Program-made: the position numbers and the translations under genes | The notes under the pieces: generated by a model | The model's input: the letters and a program-made list of their open reading frames with translations, nothing else | The model's database searches: none | Told to the model about the DNA's origin: nothing | Origin: Clostridium sp. | Lineage (GTDB): Bacteria; Bacillota; Clostridia; Lachnospirales; Lachnospiraceae | Length of the DNA stretch: 64,000 bases | Assembly: GCA_018377235.1 (NCBI GenBank) | Contig: JAGZZT010000014.1 | Location: 77,064-141,063 of the forward strand | Direction of reading: 5' to 3' | Shown: positions 8,032 through 14,495 of the stretch, piece after piece | How the letters are laid out: every line of letters begins with the position of its first letter | How positions within the stretch are numbered: position 1 is the stretch's first letter

Positions 8032-8898
8032 ATGGATGTCATACGAACAGACCGGCTTTCTGCCAGACAGACAGACGCGATAAAAGAGCTTTTAAATGAA
8101 TGCAGAGACTTGAATGGACAGACTCCTTTTTTTCCTTTTGAGGATGGAGATCTGTTTTATCTTCTTTTTACAGAAACTAACGATGAAGCTGATGACGAGA
8201 CGGTCAGAAAAATTCAAAAAGAAGGCAGCGCTTTAAGTTCACGGAAATTGGTCTGCGCGGCGGCTTTAAGTTTTTTTGAAGATTCAGATGCTCCATACGC
8301 AGAGTGTTCTGCCTTCACCAGACCGGATTTCCGGCAGAAAGGTTATTTTTCTTTCCTCTTTGACGAATTGTCTCAGGATATTGAAGAGGTGGATCTCTAT
8401 TTCCCTGTAAGTGTTTTAAATGAGGGAACCGCTGCTGCGCTGGAAGCCCTGGGAGCGGTTCATGACAGAGATGAATACCGGATGGAACTGGATCTGGAAC
8501 ACATACAGGCTCTTCCCGATGTTTCTTCTCAGGCATCGTCTGCATCGGAAGTCTGCAAAGATCCTGCCAGCTGTCTCTGTGCCCGGTGGGAAAAGCTGGG
8601 AAACAATTCCTTCCTCCTCTCCTTTTGCCAGAGCAATCGCGCAGTCGGCACCTGCTGCCTGTCCTTTTTTGAGGACAGCGTCTGTTTTTACAGCTTTGAA
8701 ATAGAAGAAGGGCTTCGAGGCCGCGGACTGGGAAGAAAGGCTTTGTCTCTCACCCTCTCGCTTCTGAAAAGCGGGATCCCTCTCCCTGGCTGCGAACGGA
8801 TCTTCCTTCATGTATCAGGACTTAACACGCCCGCCACAGCTCTGTACAGAAAAGCAGGATTTCGGATTAAGGAAAGTTTGTCGTATTATTTGTATTAG
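8032..8898 (+). CDS. GNAT family N-acetyltransferase, probably tandem domains
   Basis: The 288-residue product contains the acetyl-CoA binding signature near the C-terminus (EEGLRGRGLGRKALSLTL, about residues 225-242), followed by a late ALYRKAGF motif. A weaker copy in the N-terminal half (TRPDFRQKGYFSFLFDEL, about residues 92-109) suggests two GNAT folds, the first perhaps without activity. The acceptor substrate is unknown. AGGAG lies six bases before the ATG. Its 3' end overlaps, on the other strand, the end of a TnpB remnant. Confidence 0.8.
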   Translation: MDVIRTDRLSARQTDAIKELLNECRDLNGQTPFFPFEDGDLFYLLFTETNDEADDETVRKIQKEGSALSSRKLVCAAALSFFEDSDAPYAECSAFTRPDFRQKGYFSFLFDELSQDIEEVDLYFPVSVLNEGTAAALEALGAVHDRDEYRMELDLEHIQALPDVSSQASSASEVCKDPASCLCARWEKLGNNSFLLSFCQSNRAVGTCCLSFFEDSVCFYSFEIEEGLRGRGLGRKALSLTLSLLKSGIPLPGCERIFLHVSGLNTPATALYRKAGFRIKESLSYYLY

Positions 8899-9014
8899 AA
8901 AGTGAACTGCCCATTGTCTAAAACCAATGGGCTTCCTGCTTCGCAGACCTCGTAACCTACTATCTCCACAGGCGTTAATTCGGGCAGTCCCTGCCCTATT
9001 ATGTATTTCTTTTC
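8895..9014 (-). pseudogene. TnpB 3' remnant with IS200/IS605-type right end
   Basis: On the minus strand the frame reads GQGLPELTPVEIVGYEVCEA followed by GSPL..., which matches the C-terminal tail common in IS605-family TnpB proteins. It is followed by the classic right-end arrangement: GAAGCAGGAAGCC, then a CCCATTG/CAATGGG hairpin (8910-8931) and GTTCAC. An in-frame stop lies at 9015-9017 and nothing of the TnpB RuvC domain remains. The right end corresponds to the scaffold part of the omega RNA. The element is dead here but marks a past insertion next to the GNAT gene end. Confidence 0.65.
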
Positions 9015-9061
9015 TTATGCTAGTAAATACTTGTGTCTGCGGGGAAAAAGAAGCAGAGACA

Positions 9062-9121
9062 AAGAAAGAAACAAGTTTTTCAGTGACTTTAAGTGGAACA
9101 GGGAAAACTTGTTTCTTTCTT
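9062..9121 (-). terminator. Long-stem terminator after the alarmone synthetase gene
   Basis: Perfect 18-bp arms (AAGAAAGAAACAAGTTTT and its complement) enclose a 24-base loop. The loop sequence CAGTGACTTTAAGTGGAAC on the plus strand is nearly repeated in hairpins at 12065-12103 and 19949-20007. It lies 24 bases beyond the synthetase stop. Confidence 0.6.
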
Positions 9122-9144
9122 AAATACGCTTCTCTTATGTTCTC

Positions 9145-9888
9145 TTACACTACCTTCTCCCGGCCTTTATTGATATCATACTCCTTCATCTGCTCCCGAT
9201 CTTCAATCTTCCGGCGGATTTCCAGCATTTTCCAGTCAGTTCCGGCAATAACTTCAGCGCATCTGCGCAAATCTTCTCCGATCTCAGCAGCTTCTTCCTC
9301 TGTCATCTCCTTCTTATATTTCAACTGATGATCCAGGCTGGCCCAGAAATCCATGGCAATGGTACGAATCTGAACCTCTGCCCGGATATACTGCTTGCAG
9401 TTGGAAAAAAATACAGGAACCTCCAGAATCATATGATAGCTTCTGTAACCATTTACCTTAGGACTTCTGATGTAATCCTTAATGGCAACCACCTTAATAT
9501 CATCCTGTCTGGCTAACATCCGGCTGACATCATAGATATCATCGATAAAGGAGCAAATCACACGAACTCCTGCAATGTCATCCAGATTCTCCCTCATAGA
9601 CTCCACTGTCACTGGCAGTCCTCTTCGCTTTAGCTTTTCAAAAATGCTCTGAGGCTTTTTGACTCTGGAGCGAATCATCTCAATGGGATTTCTCTGATTT
9701 CGCACAGAAAGCTCGTCATTCAGCACCTCCAGCTTTGTCTTAAGCTCTCGGATTGCACAGGAATACTTCATCATCTCATCCCTAAATTCTATCGCCTCGC
9801 CGATCAGGCTCTCCGGCACCTCCACCTCTCTCGGTCCGATCACAACGGACTGATTCAGCTCGCTGTTCGGATTCTGGTTAAAACTCAT
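9145..9888 (-). CDS. Small alarmone (p)ppGpp synthetase, RelQ/YjbM-like
   Basis: The enzyme transfers pyrophosphate from ATP to GDP or GTP, making the stringent-response alarmone. The start at 9888 (MSFNQNPNSE) has GAGGTG upstream. The 247-residue product has the synthetase motifs in order: IRSRVKKPQSIFEKLKRRG, DDIAGVRVICSFIDDIYDV, IKDYIRSPKVNGYRSYHMIL, and VQIRTIAMDFWASLDHQLKY with the catalytic glutamate side of the fold. There is no hydrolase, TGS or ACT domain, so it is a synthetase-only protein. It is transcribed alone from the promoter at 9929-9957. Confidence 0.9.
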   Translation of the reverse strand: MSFNQNPNSELNQSVVIGPREVEVPESLIGEAIEFRDEMMKYSCAIRELKTKLEVLNDELSVRNQRNPIEMIRSRVKKPQSIFEKLKRRGLPVTVESMRENLDDIAGVRVICSFIDDIYDVSRMLARQDDIKVVAIKDYIRSPKVNGYRSYHMILEVPVFFSNCKQYIRAEVQIRTIAMDFWASLDHQLKYKKEMTEEEAAEIGEDLRRCAEVIAGTDWKMLEIRRKIEDREQMKEYDINKGREKVV

Positions 9889-9928
9889 ATCGCACACCTC
9901 TGGTTCGTCATTCTGTTGTTCTTTTACT

Positions 9929-9957
9929 ATTATAGCTGAAAAGCATCCTGGAAACAA
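9929..9957 (-). promoter_or_regulatory. Promoter of the alarmone synthetase gene
   Basis: TTGTTT and a perfect TATAAT are separated by 17 bases on the minus strand, about 40 bases before the start codon. Confidence 0.65.
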
Positions 9958-10057
9958 TGAATCTTTCATTAATTTTACCTAAACTTCTGCGTGTCTTTTG
10001 GAAGAAACAGGAATTCACGAAAATTTCTGAAAATAATCCCAAAATCCAAACCCCGTG

Positions 10058-10086
10058 TTTACAAACGATTCCTTTAATGGTATGCT
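10058..10086 (+). promoter_or_regulatory. Promoter of the D-amino-acid aminotransferase gene
   Basis: TTTACA and TATGCT are separated by 17 bases, about 32 bases before the start codon. Confidence 0.5.
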
Positions 10087-10118
10087 ATCCATAGATAACA
10101 CCAGATGGGAGGCAATTT

Positions 10119-10964
10119 ATGAAAAACTTAGGTTATTACAACGGAACTTTCGGCCCTCTTGAGGAAATGACCATCCCCATGAACGACAGAGCAGGCTATT
10201 TCGGAGACGGCGTGTATGAGGCCACTCTGGCCAGAAATGGAAAAATTTTCGCCCTGGAGGATCACTTAAACCGATTCTACAACAGCGCCGGCTTAATCAG
10301 AATCCCGGTTCCCTACACCAGACAGGAATTGACCGATATTCTCTACTCTATGCTTGAAAAAATGGATGATTCTGAGATTCTTGTGTACTGGCAGCTGACC
10401 CGAGGAACAGCGATCCGAAACCATATCTTCCCTGACGCTTCTGTAAAACCAAATCTTTGGATCACTATGAAGCCGGGAAAGAACTCCAATCCGGATCGTG
10501 CGTTAAAGCTGACAGCCACTGAGGACACTCGTTTCCTTCACTGCAACATTAAGACTCTGAACCTTCTCCCTAATGTTATGGCAGCGCAGAAGGCTGAGGA
10601 AGCAGGCTGCGGAGAATGTATCTTCCACCGCGGTGACATTGTAACTGAGTGTGCCCACAGCAATGTTTCTATTCTGAAGGACGGCGTATTCATTACTCAT
10701 CCTACTGATCACTACATCCTTCCGGGTATTTCCAGAATGCATCTGATTCAGGAGTGCAAGCGTCTGGGTATTCCGGTTGACGAGACTCCCTTTACCATGA
10801 AGGAGCTTTATGAGGCTGATGAAATTATTGTATCCAGTTCTACGAAGTTGATTGTACGGGCCTGCGAGCTGGAAGGAAAACCAGTAGGCGGAAAGGCTCC
10901 TGAGCTGTTTAAAAAACTGCAGGATGCATACCTGGAGCGTTTCCTGAGAGAAACTGCGAACTAA
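10119..10964 (+). CDS. dat: Aminotransferase class IV, probably D-amino-acid transaminase
   Basis: The enzyme is a PLP-dependent transaminase that would interconvert D-alanine and D-glutamate for the cell wall. The 281-residue product shows the class IV fold: YFGDGVYEATLARNGKIFAL at the start, RGTAIRNHIFP (about residues 94-104), the PLP lysine in IKTLNLLPNVMA (about residues 145-156), and the cofactor-binding VTECAHSNVSIL. The RxxxRNHxFP motif is typical of D-amino-acid transaminases rather than IlvE. GGGAGG precedes the ATG. It is monocistronic, with a terminator at 11009-11058. A branched-chain aminotransferase is the less likely alternative. Confidence 0.85.
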   Translation: MKNLGYYNGTFGPLEEMTIPMNDRAGYFGDGVYEATLARNGKIFALEDHLNRFYNSAGLIRIPVPYTRQELTDILYSMLEKMDDSEILVYWQLTRGTAIRNHIFPDASVKPNLWITMKPGKNSNPDRALKLTATEDTRFLHCNIKTLNLLPNVMAAQKAEEAGCGECIFHRGDIVTECAHSNVSILKDGVFITHPTDHYILPGISRMHLIQECKRLGIPVDETPFTMKELYEADEIIVSSSTKLIVRACELEGKPVGGKAPELFKKLQDAYLERFLRETAN

Positions 10965-11008
10965 TTTCCTGATACAGCAGAACTGATACCAGCAGCTGAT
11001 ATTATAAA

Positions 11009-11058
11009 AGGACATTTTCCCGTTTGAATCTTCATTCAGGAAAATGTCCTCTTTTTCT
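11009..11058 (+). terminator. Terminator of the aminotransferase gene
   Basis: AGGACATTTTCC pairs perfectly with GGAAAATGTCCT and is followed by CTTTTTCT, 45 bases past the stop codon. Confidence 0.85.
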
Positions 11059-11104
11059 ATTTCATGGAAAACTGCATCTTATAACATATGTTTTCTCGTT
11101 CGTC

Positions 11105-11929
11105 CTACATCTTTTCGATGATATCGGCGGCGCCGTCCAGCCATGGAGACTCTACATACTCGACTACGCCCTGATCTACGCTGTCTGCAATTTTCGGATC
11201 AATGGGAAGCTGAGCAAGCATGGGAATACCATACTCTTTAGCCACCTCCTCCGCTTTGCTCTCGCCAAATACAGAGATTCTGCGGCCGCAGTCCGGACAG
11301 AGCAGATAGCTCATATTTTCTACCAGACCAATGATCGGCACATTCATCTTCTTCGCCATATTGACTGCCTTCGCCACAATCATGGAAACCAGATCCTGCG
11401 GGGAAGTCACAATAATAATGCCGTCTAAGGGCAGAGACTGGAATACTGTAAGGGGTACATCGCCAGTTCCCGGAGGCATATCCACAAACATATAGTCAAT
11501 ATCCTTCCAGAGAGCCTGTCCCCAGAACTGCTTGATTACTCCGCCTACAATGGGACCTCTCCAGATAACCGGATCTGTCTCATGCTCTAAAATCAGGTTG
11601 GAGGAAAGCATCTGAATTCCTGTCTGGCTCTCGCAGGGAATCATCAGTTCATCCTCTGTCACGCCTACTGTCTCATGTACGCCAAATGCCTTGGGAATGG
11701 ACGGGCCTGTGATATCTGCATCCAGAATCCCTACTCTGTGGTTTCTCGCCCGCATCTTGCATGCCATCAGGGAGGTGACAAGGGATTTTCCCACACCGCC
11801 CTTTCCGCTGACTACTCCAATGACCTTTTTAACTGTACTCTGCGGGTTTAACGGCTCTAAAAAGCTGGCCGGCTGTCTGCTGGCACAGTCGGCGCTGCAG
11901 CTGCCACAGTCATGATTACATTCGCTCAT
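11105..11929 (-). CDS. Mrp/NBP35 family iron-sulfur cluster carrier ATPase
   Basis: Proteins of this family bind a [4Fe-4S] cluster between subunits and help load it on target proteins. The start at 11929 (MSECNHDCGSCSADCAS) has AGGAG upstream. The product, about 274 residues, has an N-terminal cysteine cluster (C4, C8, C11, C15), the deviant Walker A SGKGGVGKS (about residues 42-50), the switch DMPPGTGD, and the late CxxC in LLCPDCGRRISVFG. The N-terminal cysteines and the CxxC support a cluster-binding role. It stands alone, between convergent aminotransferase and folT-side hairpin. Confidence 0.9.
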   Translation of the reverse strand: MSECNHDCGSCSADCASRQPASFLEPLNPQSTVKKVIGVVSGKGGVGKSLVTSLMACKMRARNHRVGILDADITGPSIPKAFGVHETVGVTEDELMIPCESQTGIQMLSSNLILEHETDPVIWRGPIVGGVIKQFWGQALWKDIDYMFVDMPPGTGDVPLTVFQSLPLDGIIIVTSPQDLVSMIVAKAVNMAKKMNVPIIGLVENMSYLLCPDCGRRISVFGESKAEEVAKEYGIPMLAQLPIDPKIADSVDQGVVEYVESPWLDGAADIIEKM

Positions 11930-12064
11930 GTTGATTCTCCTCTCTTTATCCGCTTTATTTTTAAACACACTCCTGCAGTTTTATTCTTAGCAGAAAATCA
12001 ATTCGATTATACCACGCTGCCAGCTGTTTGTCCCGTTCTTTTTCCAGTGCATAAAAGGCTTTGG

Positions 12065-12110
12065 AAAACTTTCCAGCGACTTAGGTGGAGCGCAGAAAGT
12101 TTTTCTCTCT
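12065..12110. terminator. Hairpin between folT and the Mrp gene
   Basis: AAAACTTTC / GAAAGTTTT arms (12065-12073 and 12095-12103) enclose the loop motif CAGCGACTTAGGTGGAGC. A T-rich run follows on the plus strand; on the minus strand it lies just past the folT stop. It is probably the folT terminator, though the better T tract is on the plus strand. Confidence 0.5.
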
Positions 12111-12124
12111 TTTAATTGCCATTC

Positions 12125-12697
12125 CTATGCCTTCCCCGGGTTGCCAAATCGCCGGATTGCCCTCACCAGGCCGAAATCTTCCAGCTTTCTAGCTATAATA
12201 TAGAAAAGAAATGAATCGATGGGCCACATCACCATGTTTTTCACAAATCTCGGTCCAATAAGGACAGACATTCCTTTTCCATACAGAATGCTCAAGCACC
12301 AGGTATTTAACCATACGTTGCAGATTAAGTCTACACAAAGCGTAACTGCCAGAACTCTGGAAAAGGTAAGGGGTCTTCGGTAAAGGAAGGTTCCGTAAAT
12401 CAGCGCCGCCAGCATAGTAACCATGGTAAAACCTGGGAAAAAAGCACCGGTAGGCTTAGCTACGAACTTTACCAGATCCAGAAGACAGCCATAAACCACG
12501 CCGAGAACCGGCCCAAACAGATAGTAGACAAACTGATTAGCCACGCTTCCGAAGCCAATTTTCAGATATGGCCCAGCCTCGATGGTAAAATATCCCAGTA
12601 CCACTGATACCGCCATGAACATGGCCGCCGTAGTCAGAGAACGCACATGCTTGACTTCCTTCCAGGACTGAGCATAGACTTCCGCCAGTTTCTTCAT
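12125..12697 (-). CDS. folT: Folate ECF transporter substrate-binding (S) subunit
   Basis: FolT is the membrane S component that captures folate and uses the shared ECF ATPase module, not encoded here, for import. The 190-residue product has about six hydrophobic helices, with the FolT-type segments TTAAMFMAVSVVLGYFTI, IGFGSVANQFVYYLFGPVLG and KPTGAFFPGFT. The GGAGGT ribosome binding site is eight bases from the ATG and can be paired with an upstream ACCTCC. A tetrahydrofolate riboswitch precedes it, which independently supports the folate assignment. Confidence 0.93.
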   Translation of the reverse strand: MKKLAEVYAQSWKEVKHVRSLTTAAMFMAVSVVLGYFTIEAGPYLKIGFGSVANQFVYYLFGPVLGVVYGCLLDLVKFVAKPTGAFFPGFTMVTMLAALIYGTFLYRRPLTFSRVLAVTLCVDLICNVWLNTWCLSILYGKGMSVLIGPRFVKNMVMWPIDSFLFYIIARKLEDFGLVRAIRRFGNPGKA

Positions 12698-12703
12698 AAA
12701 AAA

Positions 12704-12744
12704 TACCTCCTTTGCGCAGAATCTCGAACCGCACCAGGGAGGTA
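12704..12744 (-). promoter_or_regulatory. Ribosome-binding-site sequestering hairpin of folT
   Basis: TACCTCC (12744-12738) can pair perfectly with the GGAGGTA ribosome binding site (12710-12704), with an inner TGCG/CGCA helix. This looks like the expression platform through which the riboswitch blocks translation start. Confidence 0.65.
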
Positions 12745-12792
12745 ATTTCGCGCCGTCTTCCGTTTAGCGAAGCGGCATTGTATTCCGAGGAT

Positions 12793-12903
12793 GCAGCGGG
12801 ATGCGGGGAACCGACCGCAAAGAATTCTTTTACATAAATTCTTTTTCGTCCGGCTGGCAACTCCCTGTCCAGCCGGCACTTAACGCCTGATCCCCTACTC
12901 TGC
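12793..12903 (-). ncRNA. Tetrahydrofolate (THF) riboswitch
   Basis: Conserved THF riboswitch blocks appear in order: GGCGTTAAGTG, a CCGGCTGG/CCAGCCGG helix around CAGGGAGTTG, ACGAA, a variable hairpin, GCGGT and GCATCCCGCTGC. The closing helix forms from GCAG/CTGC and GGGG/CCCC. Its 5' end overlaps the stop of the PAP2 gene. It sits directly before folT. Confidence 0.88.
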
Positions 12904-13449
12904 TTTCTTGTTGTTTTGTACTTTCAGTATATCACACAGACGATACTTTTCAATCCCTTTATTCACAAACCATGCAATAAAAATTCCAAGGGCCGCGCCG
13001 CTTAACACATCGGTAGGAAAATGTACAAACAGGTACATTCTGGAAAGTCCGATCAAGATGGCAAAGGCAAAAAATGCCGCTCCCCATTTTCTGTCTGCAA
13101 AAAAAATACTGGCCGCTGTCTCAAACGCGGCCAGTGTATGGCCCGATGGAAAGGAATAATCATGAGGTACAGAAATTAGCAGCGGCACAGCAGTGTCTAT
13201 CCAGCATGGTCTGGGCCTCATAACCAGATTTTTCAGACAGAGATTTCCCACAACCAGACCGCAAAGCAGGGACAAAAGCACTGCCAGCCCTGCTCTGCGA
13301 GTTTTGGGAATGAGAAAAAGCGCCGCTCCCAGCAGGATGAAAAACCAGCCCTTGTCTCCCAGATGGGTGAGCGCCTCCATCGCCTGATCCAGACCCGGGC
13401 TGCGAAATCCCTGAAGCCAGTACAAAATCTCAAACTCCATATCAAGCAT
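12895..13449 (-). CDS. PAP2-family membrane phosphatase
   Basis: The start at 13449 (MLDMEFEILYW) has GAGGAG upstream and lies two bases past the thioesterase stop. The 184-residue product has about five hydrophobic helices and the three phosphatase motifs of the family: KNLVMRPRPCW, SFPSGHTLAAF, and SRMYLFVHFPTDVLSGAALG. Such enzymes remove phosphate from undecaprenyl pyrophosphate, phosphatidic acid or similar lipids at the outer membrane face. Substrate cannot be told from sequence. The gene ends inside the 5' edge of the folT riboswitch, so folT may also receive read-through. Confidence 0.88.
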   Translation of the reverse strand: MLDMEFEILYWLQGFRSPGLDQAMEALTHLGDKGWFFILLGAALFLIPKTRRAGLAVLLSLLCGLVVGNLCLKNLVMRPRPCWIDTAVPLLISVPHDYSFPSGHTLAAFETAASIFFADRKWGAAFFAFAILIGLSRMYLFVHFPTDVLSGAALGIFIAWFVNKGIEKYRLCDILKVQNNKKAE

Positions 13450-13450
13450 T

Positions 13451-13882
13451 TTAACTCTCCTCAGTCTCTTTCTTGAATTCCCGGAAGGCCTTGTCCATCT
13501 CAATGTAATTACGTTTCAGAGAAACCGGCTTGCCGTCTCTGGTCAGGAAACAATGCCTGCTTTCTCCCACGCAGCGCACCTGCCCTGTCCCACAGTCTAA
13601 AACTGTGTATTCAATCGTCATCCTGATTCCATTGTATTCCTTCAGGTTTGTGATAATCCTTACTGTTTCCCCAAAGCGTGTCATGCTCTTATACTCACAG
13701 TGAATGGAAATCACCGGGCTGATTACGCCGGCTTCCTCCATGGCATCGTAACCCATCCCCATTTGCTCCATCATATGGACACGAGCTTCCTCAAACCAGC
13801 GGATATAGTTGGAATGGTGGATAATTCCCATCTGATCCGTCTCGTAATACTGTGTCTTGTGTTCATAAACTTCATATTTCAT
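13451..13882 (-). CDS. Hotdog-fold acyl-CoA thioesterase (YbgC/FadM type)
   Basis: The 143-residue product has the 4-hydroxybenzoyl-CoA thioesterase-type beginning QYYETDQMGIIHHSNYIRWFEEAR (split over about residues 11-34), with the catalytic aspartate in TDQMG and the HHSNY segment. It would hydrolyse acyl-CoA or acyl-carrier-protein thioesters. The length is normal. It is the first gene of a pair with the PAP2 phosphatase, which starts two bases after its stop. Confidence 0.85.
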   Translation of the reverse strand: MKYEVYEHKTQYYETDQMGIIHHSNYIRWFEEARVHMMEQMGMGYDAMEEAGVISPVISIHCEYKSMTRFGETVRIITNLKEYNGIRMTIEYTVLDCGTGQVRCVGESRHCFLTRDGKPVSLKRNYIEMDKAFREFKKETEES

Positions 13883-13983
13883 AGCCGCATCTCCTTTCCT
13901 AATCGCAGATCCATCGGCTTGTTGTCTCCGCCTGCGTCAGACTGCTTTTGCAGAAGAGCCTTCTTATTCCTATGTCATAAAGC

Positions 13984-14011
13984 AAAAGTGTGCGCATAGG
14001 CGCACACTTTT
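13984..14011 (-). terminator. Terminator of the HPr gene
   Basis: A perfect 12-bp stem (AAAAGTGTGCGC / GCGCACACTTTT) with a four-base loop lies 19 bases after the HPr stop. Confidence 0.75.
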
Positions 14012-14029
14012 ATACCCATATAAATGGAA

Positions 14030-14296
14030 TTATTTCTCGCCGAGTCCGCTCTCGATAGCTGCGGAGAGAGCCTCCATAGCTGCCTCCTCGTCCTCGCCGT
14101 CGCAGATCAGGTTAATCTCTGTTCCGCACTTGATACCTGCTGCCATGACGTTCAGCACGCTCTTTGCAACGATTCTCTTTTCGCCGCATTCAATAATGAC
14201 GTCACTTTTGAATTTCATCGCTGCCTGGGATAAAACTCCCGCTGGTCTTAAGTGCAGACCGGACGGATTCACAACTGTTAATTTCTTAGATAACAT
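14030..14296 (-). CDS. ptsH: HPr family phosphocarrier protein
   Basis: HPr relays phosphate from enzyme I to PTS enzyme II proteins. The 88-residue product has the active histidine in NPSGLHLRPAG (His15) and the regulatory serine region KSVLNVMAAGIKCG (Ser46), the site of HPr kinase in Gram-positives. The loop sequence differs from the usual KSIMGVMSLG of the main HPr, so this may be a second, Crh-like or specialised copy, although both key residues are present. It is monocistronic, with its own promoter and terminator. Confidence 0.88.
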   Translation of the reverse strand: MLSKKLTVVNPSGLHLRPAGVLSQAAMKFKSDVIIECGEKRIVAKSVLNVMAAGIKCGTEINLICDGEDEEAAMEALSAAIESGLGEK

Positions 14297-14359
14297 AAGC
14301 TCGTCTCCTCTACTGTTTCGTTTCCTTGGAGTGTCATAACTCCTCGTTTGATATAGAAA

Positions 14360-14388
14360 ATTCTATTACAATTTCCCTTTTCTGTCAA
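14360..14388 (-). promoter_or_regulatory. Promoter of the HPr gene
   Basis: TTGACA and TAGAAT are separated by 17 bases on the minus strand, about 65 bases before the start codon. Confidence 0.7.
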
Positions 14389-14495
14389 GTAAACTTTATT
14401 CTGTATTTTTTCTGAAAGCCGCTCTGAAGCCTCTTGTTTTTTGTGCATTCCGCTCTATTATTTCTGTATTAAAATTTATTTTTTATACGTTTTGC

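Noticed and set aside
8927..9328. 133-codon plus-strand frame between GNAT and the alarmone synthetase
   Set aside because: It crosses the TnpB remnant, a terminator and the synthetase 3' end; the product is low in complexity.
10503..11015. 170-codon frame antisense to the aminotransferase gene
   Set aside because: It overlaps a well-conserved gene on the other strand, lacks a ribosome binding site and is a shadow of it.
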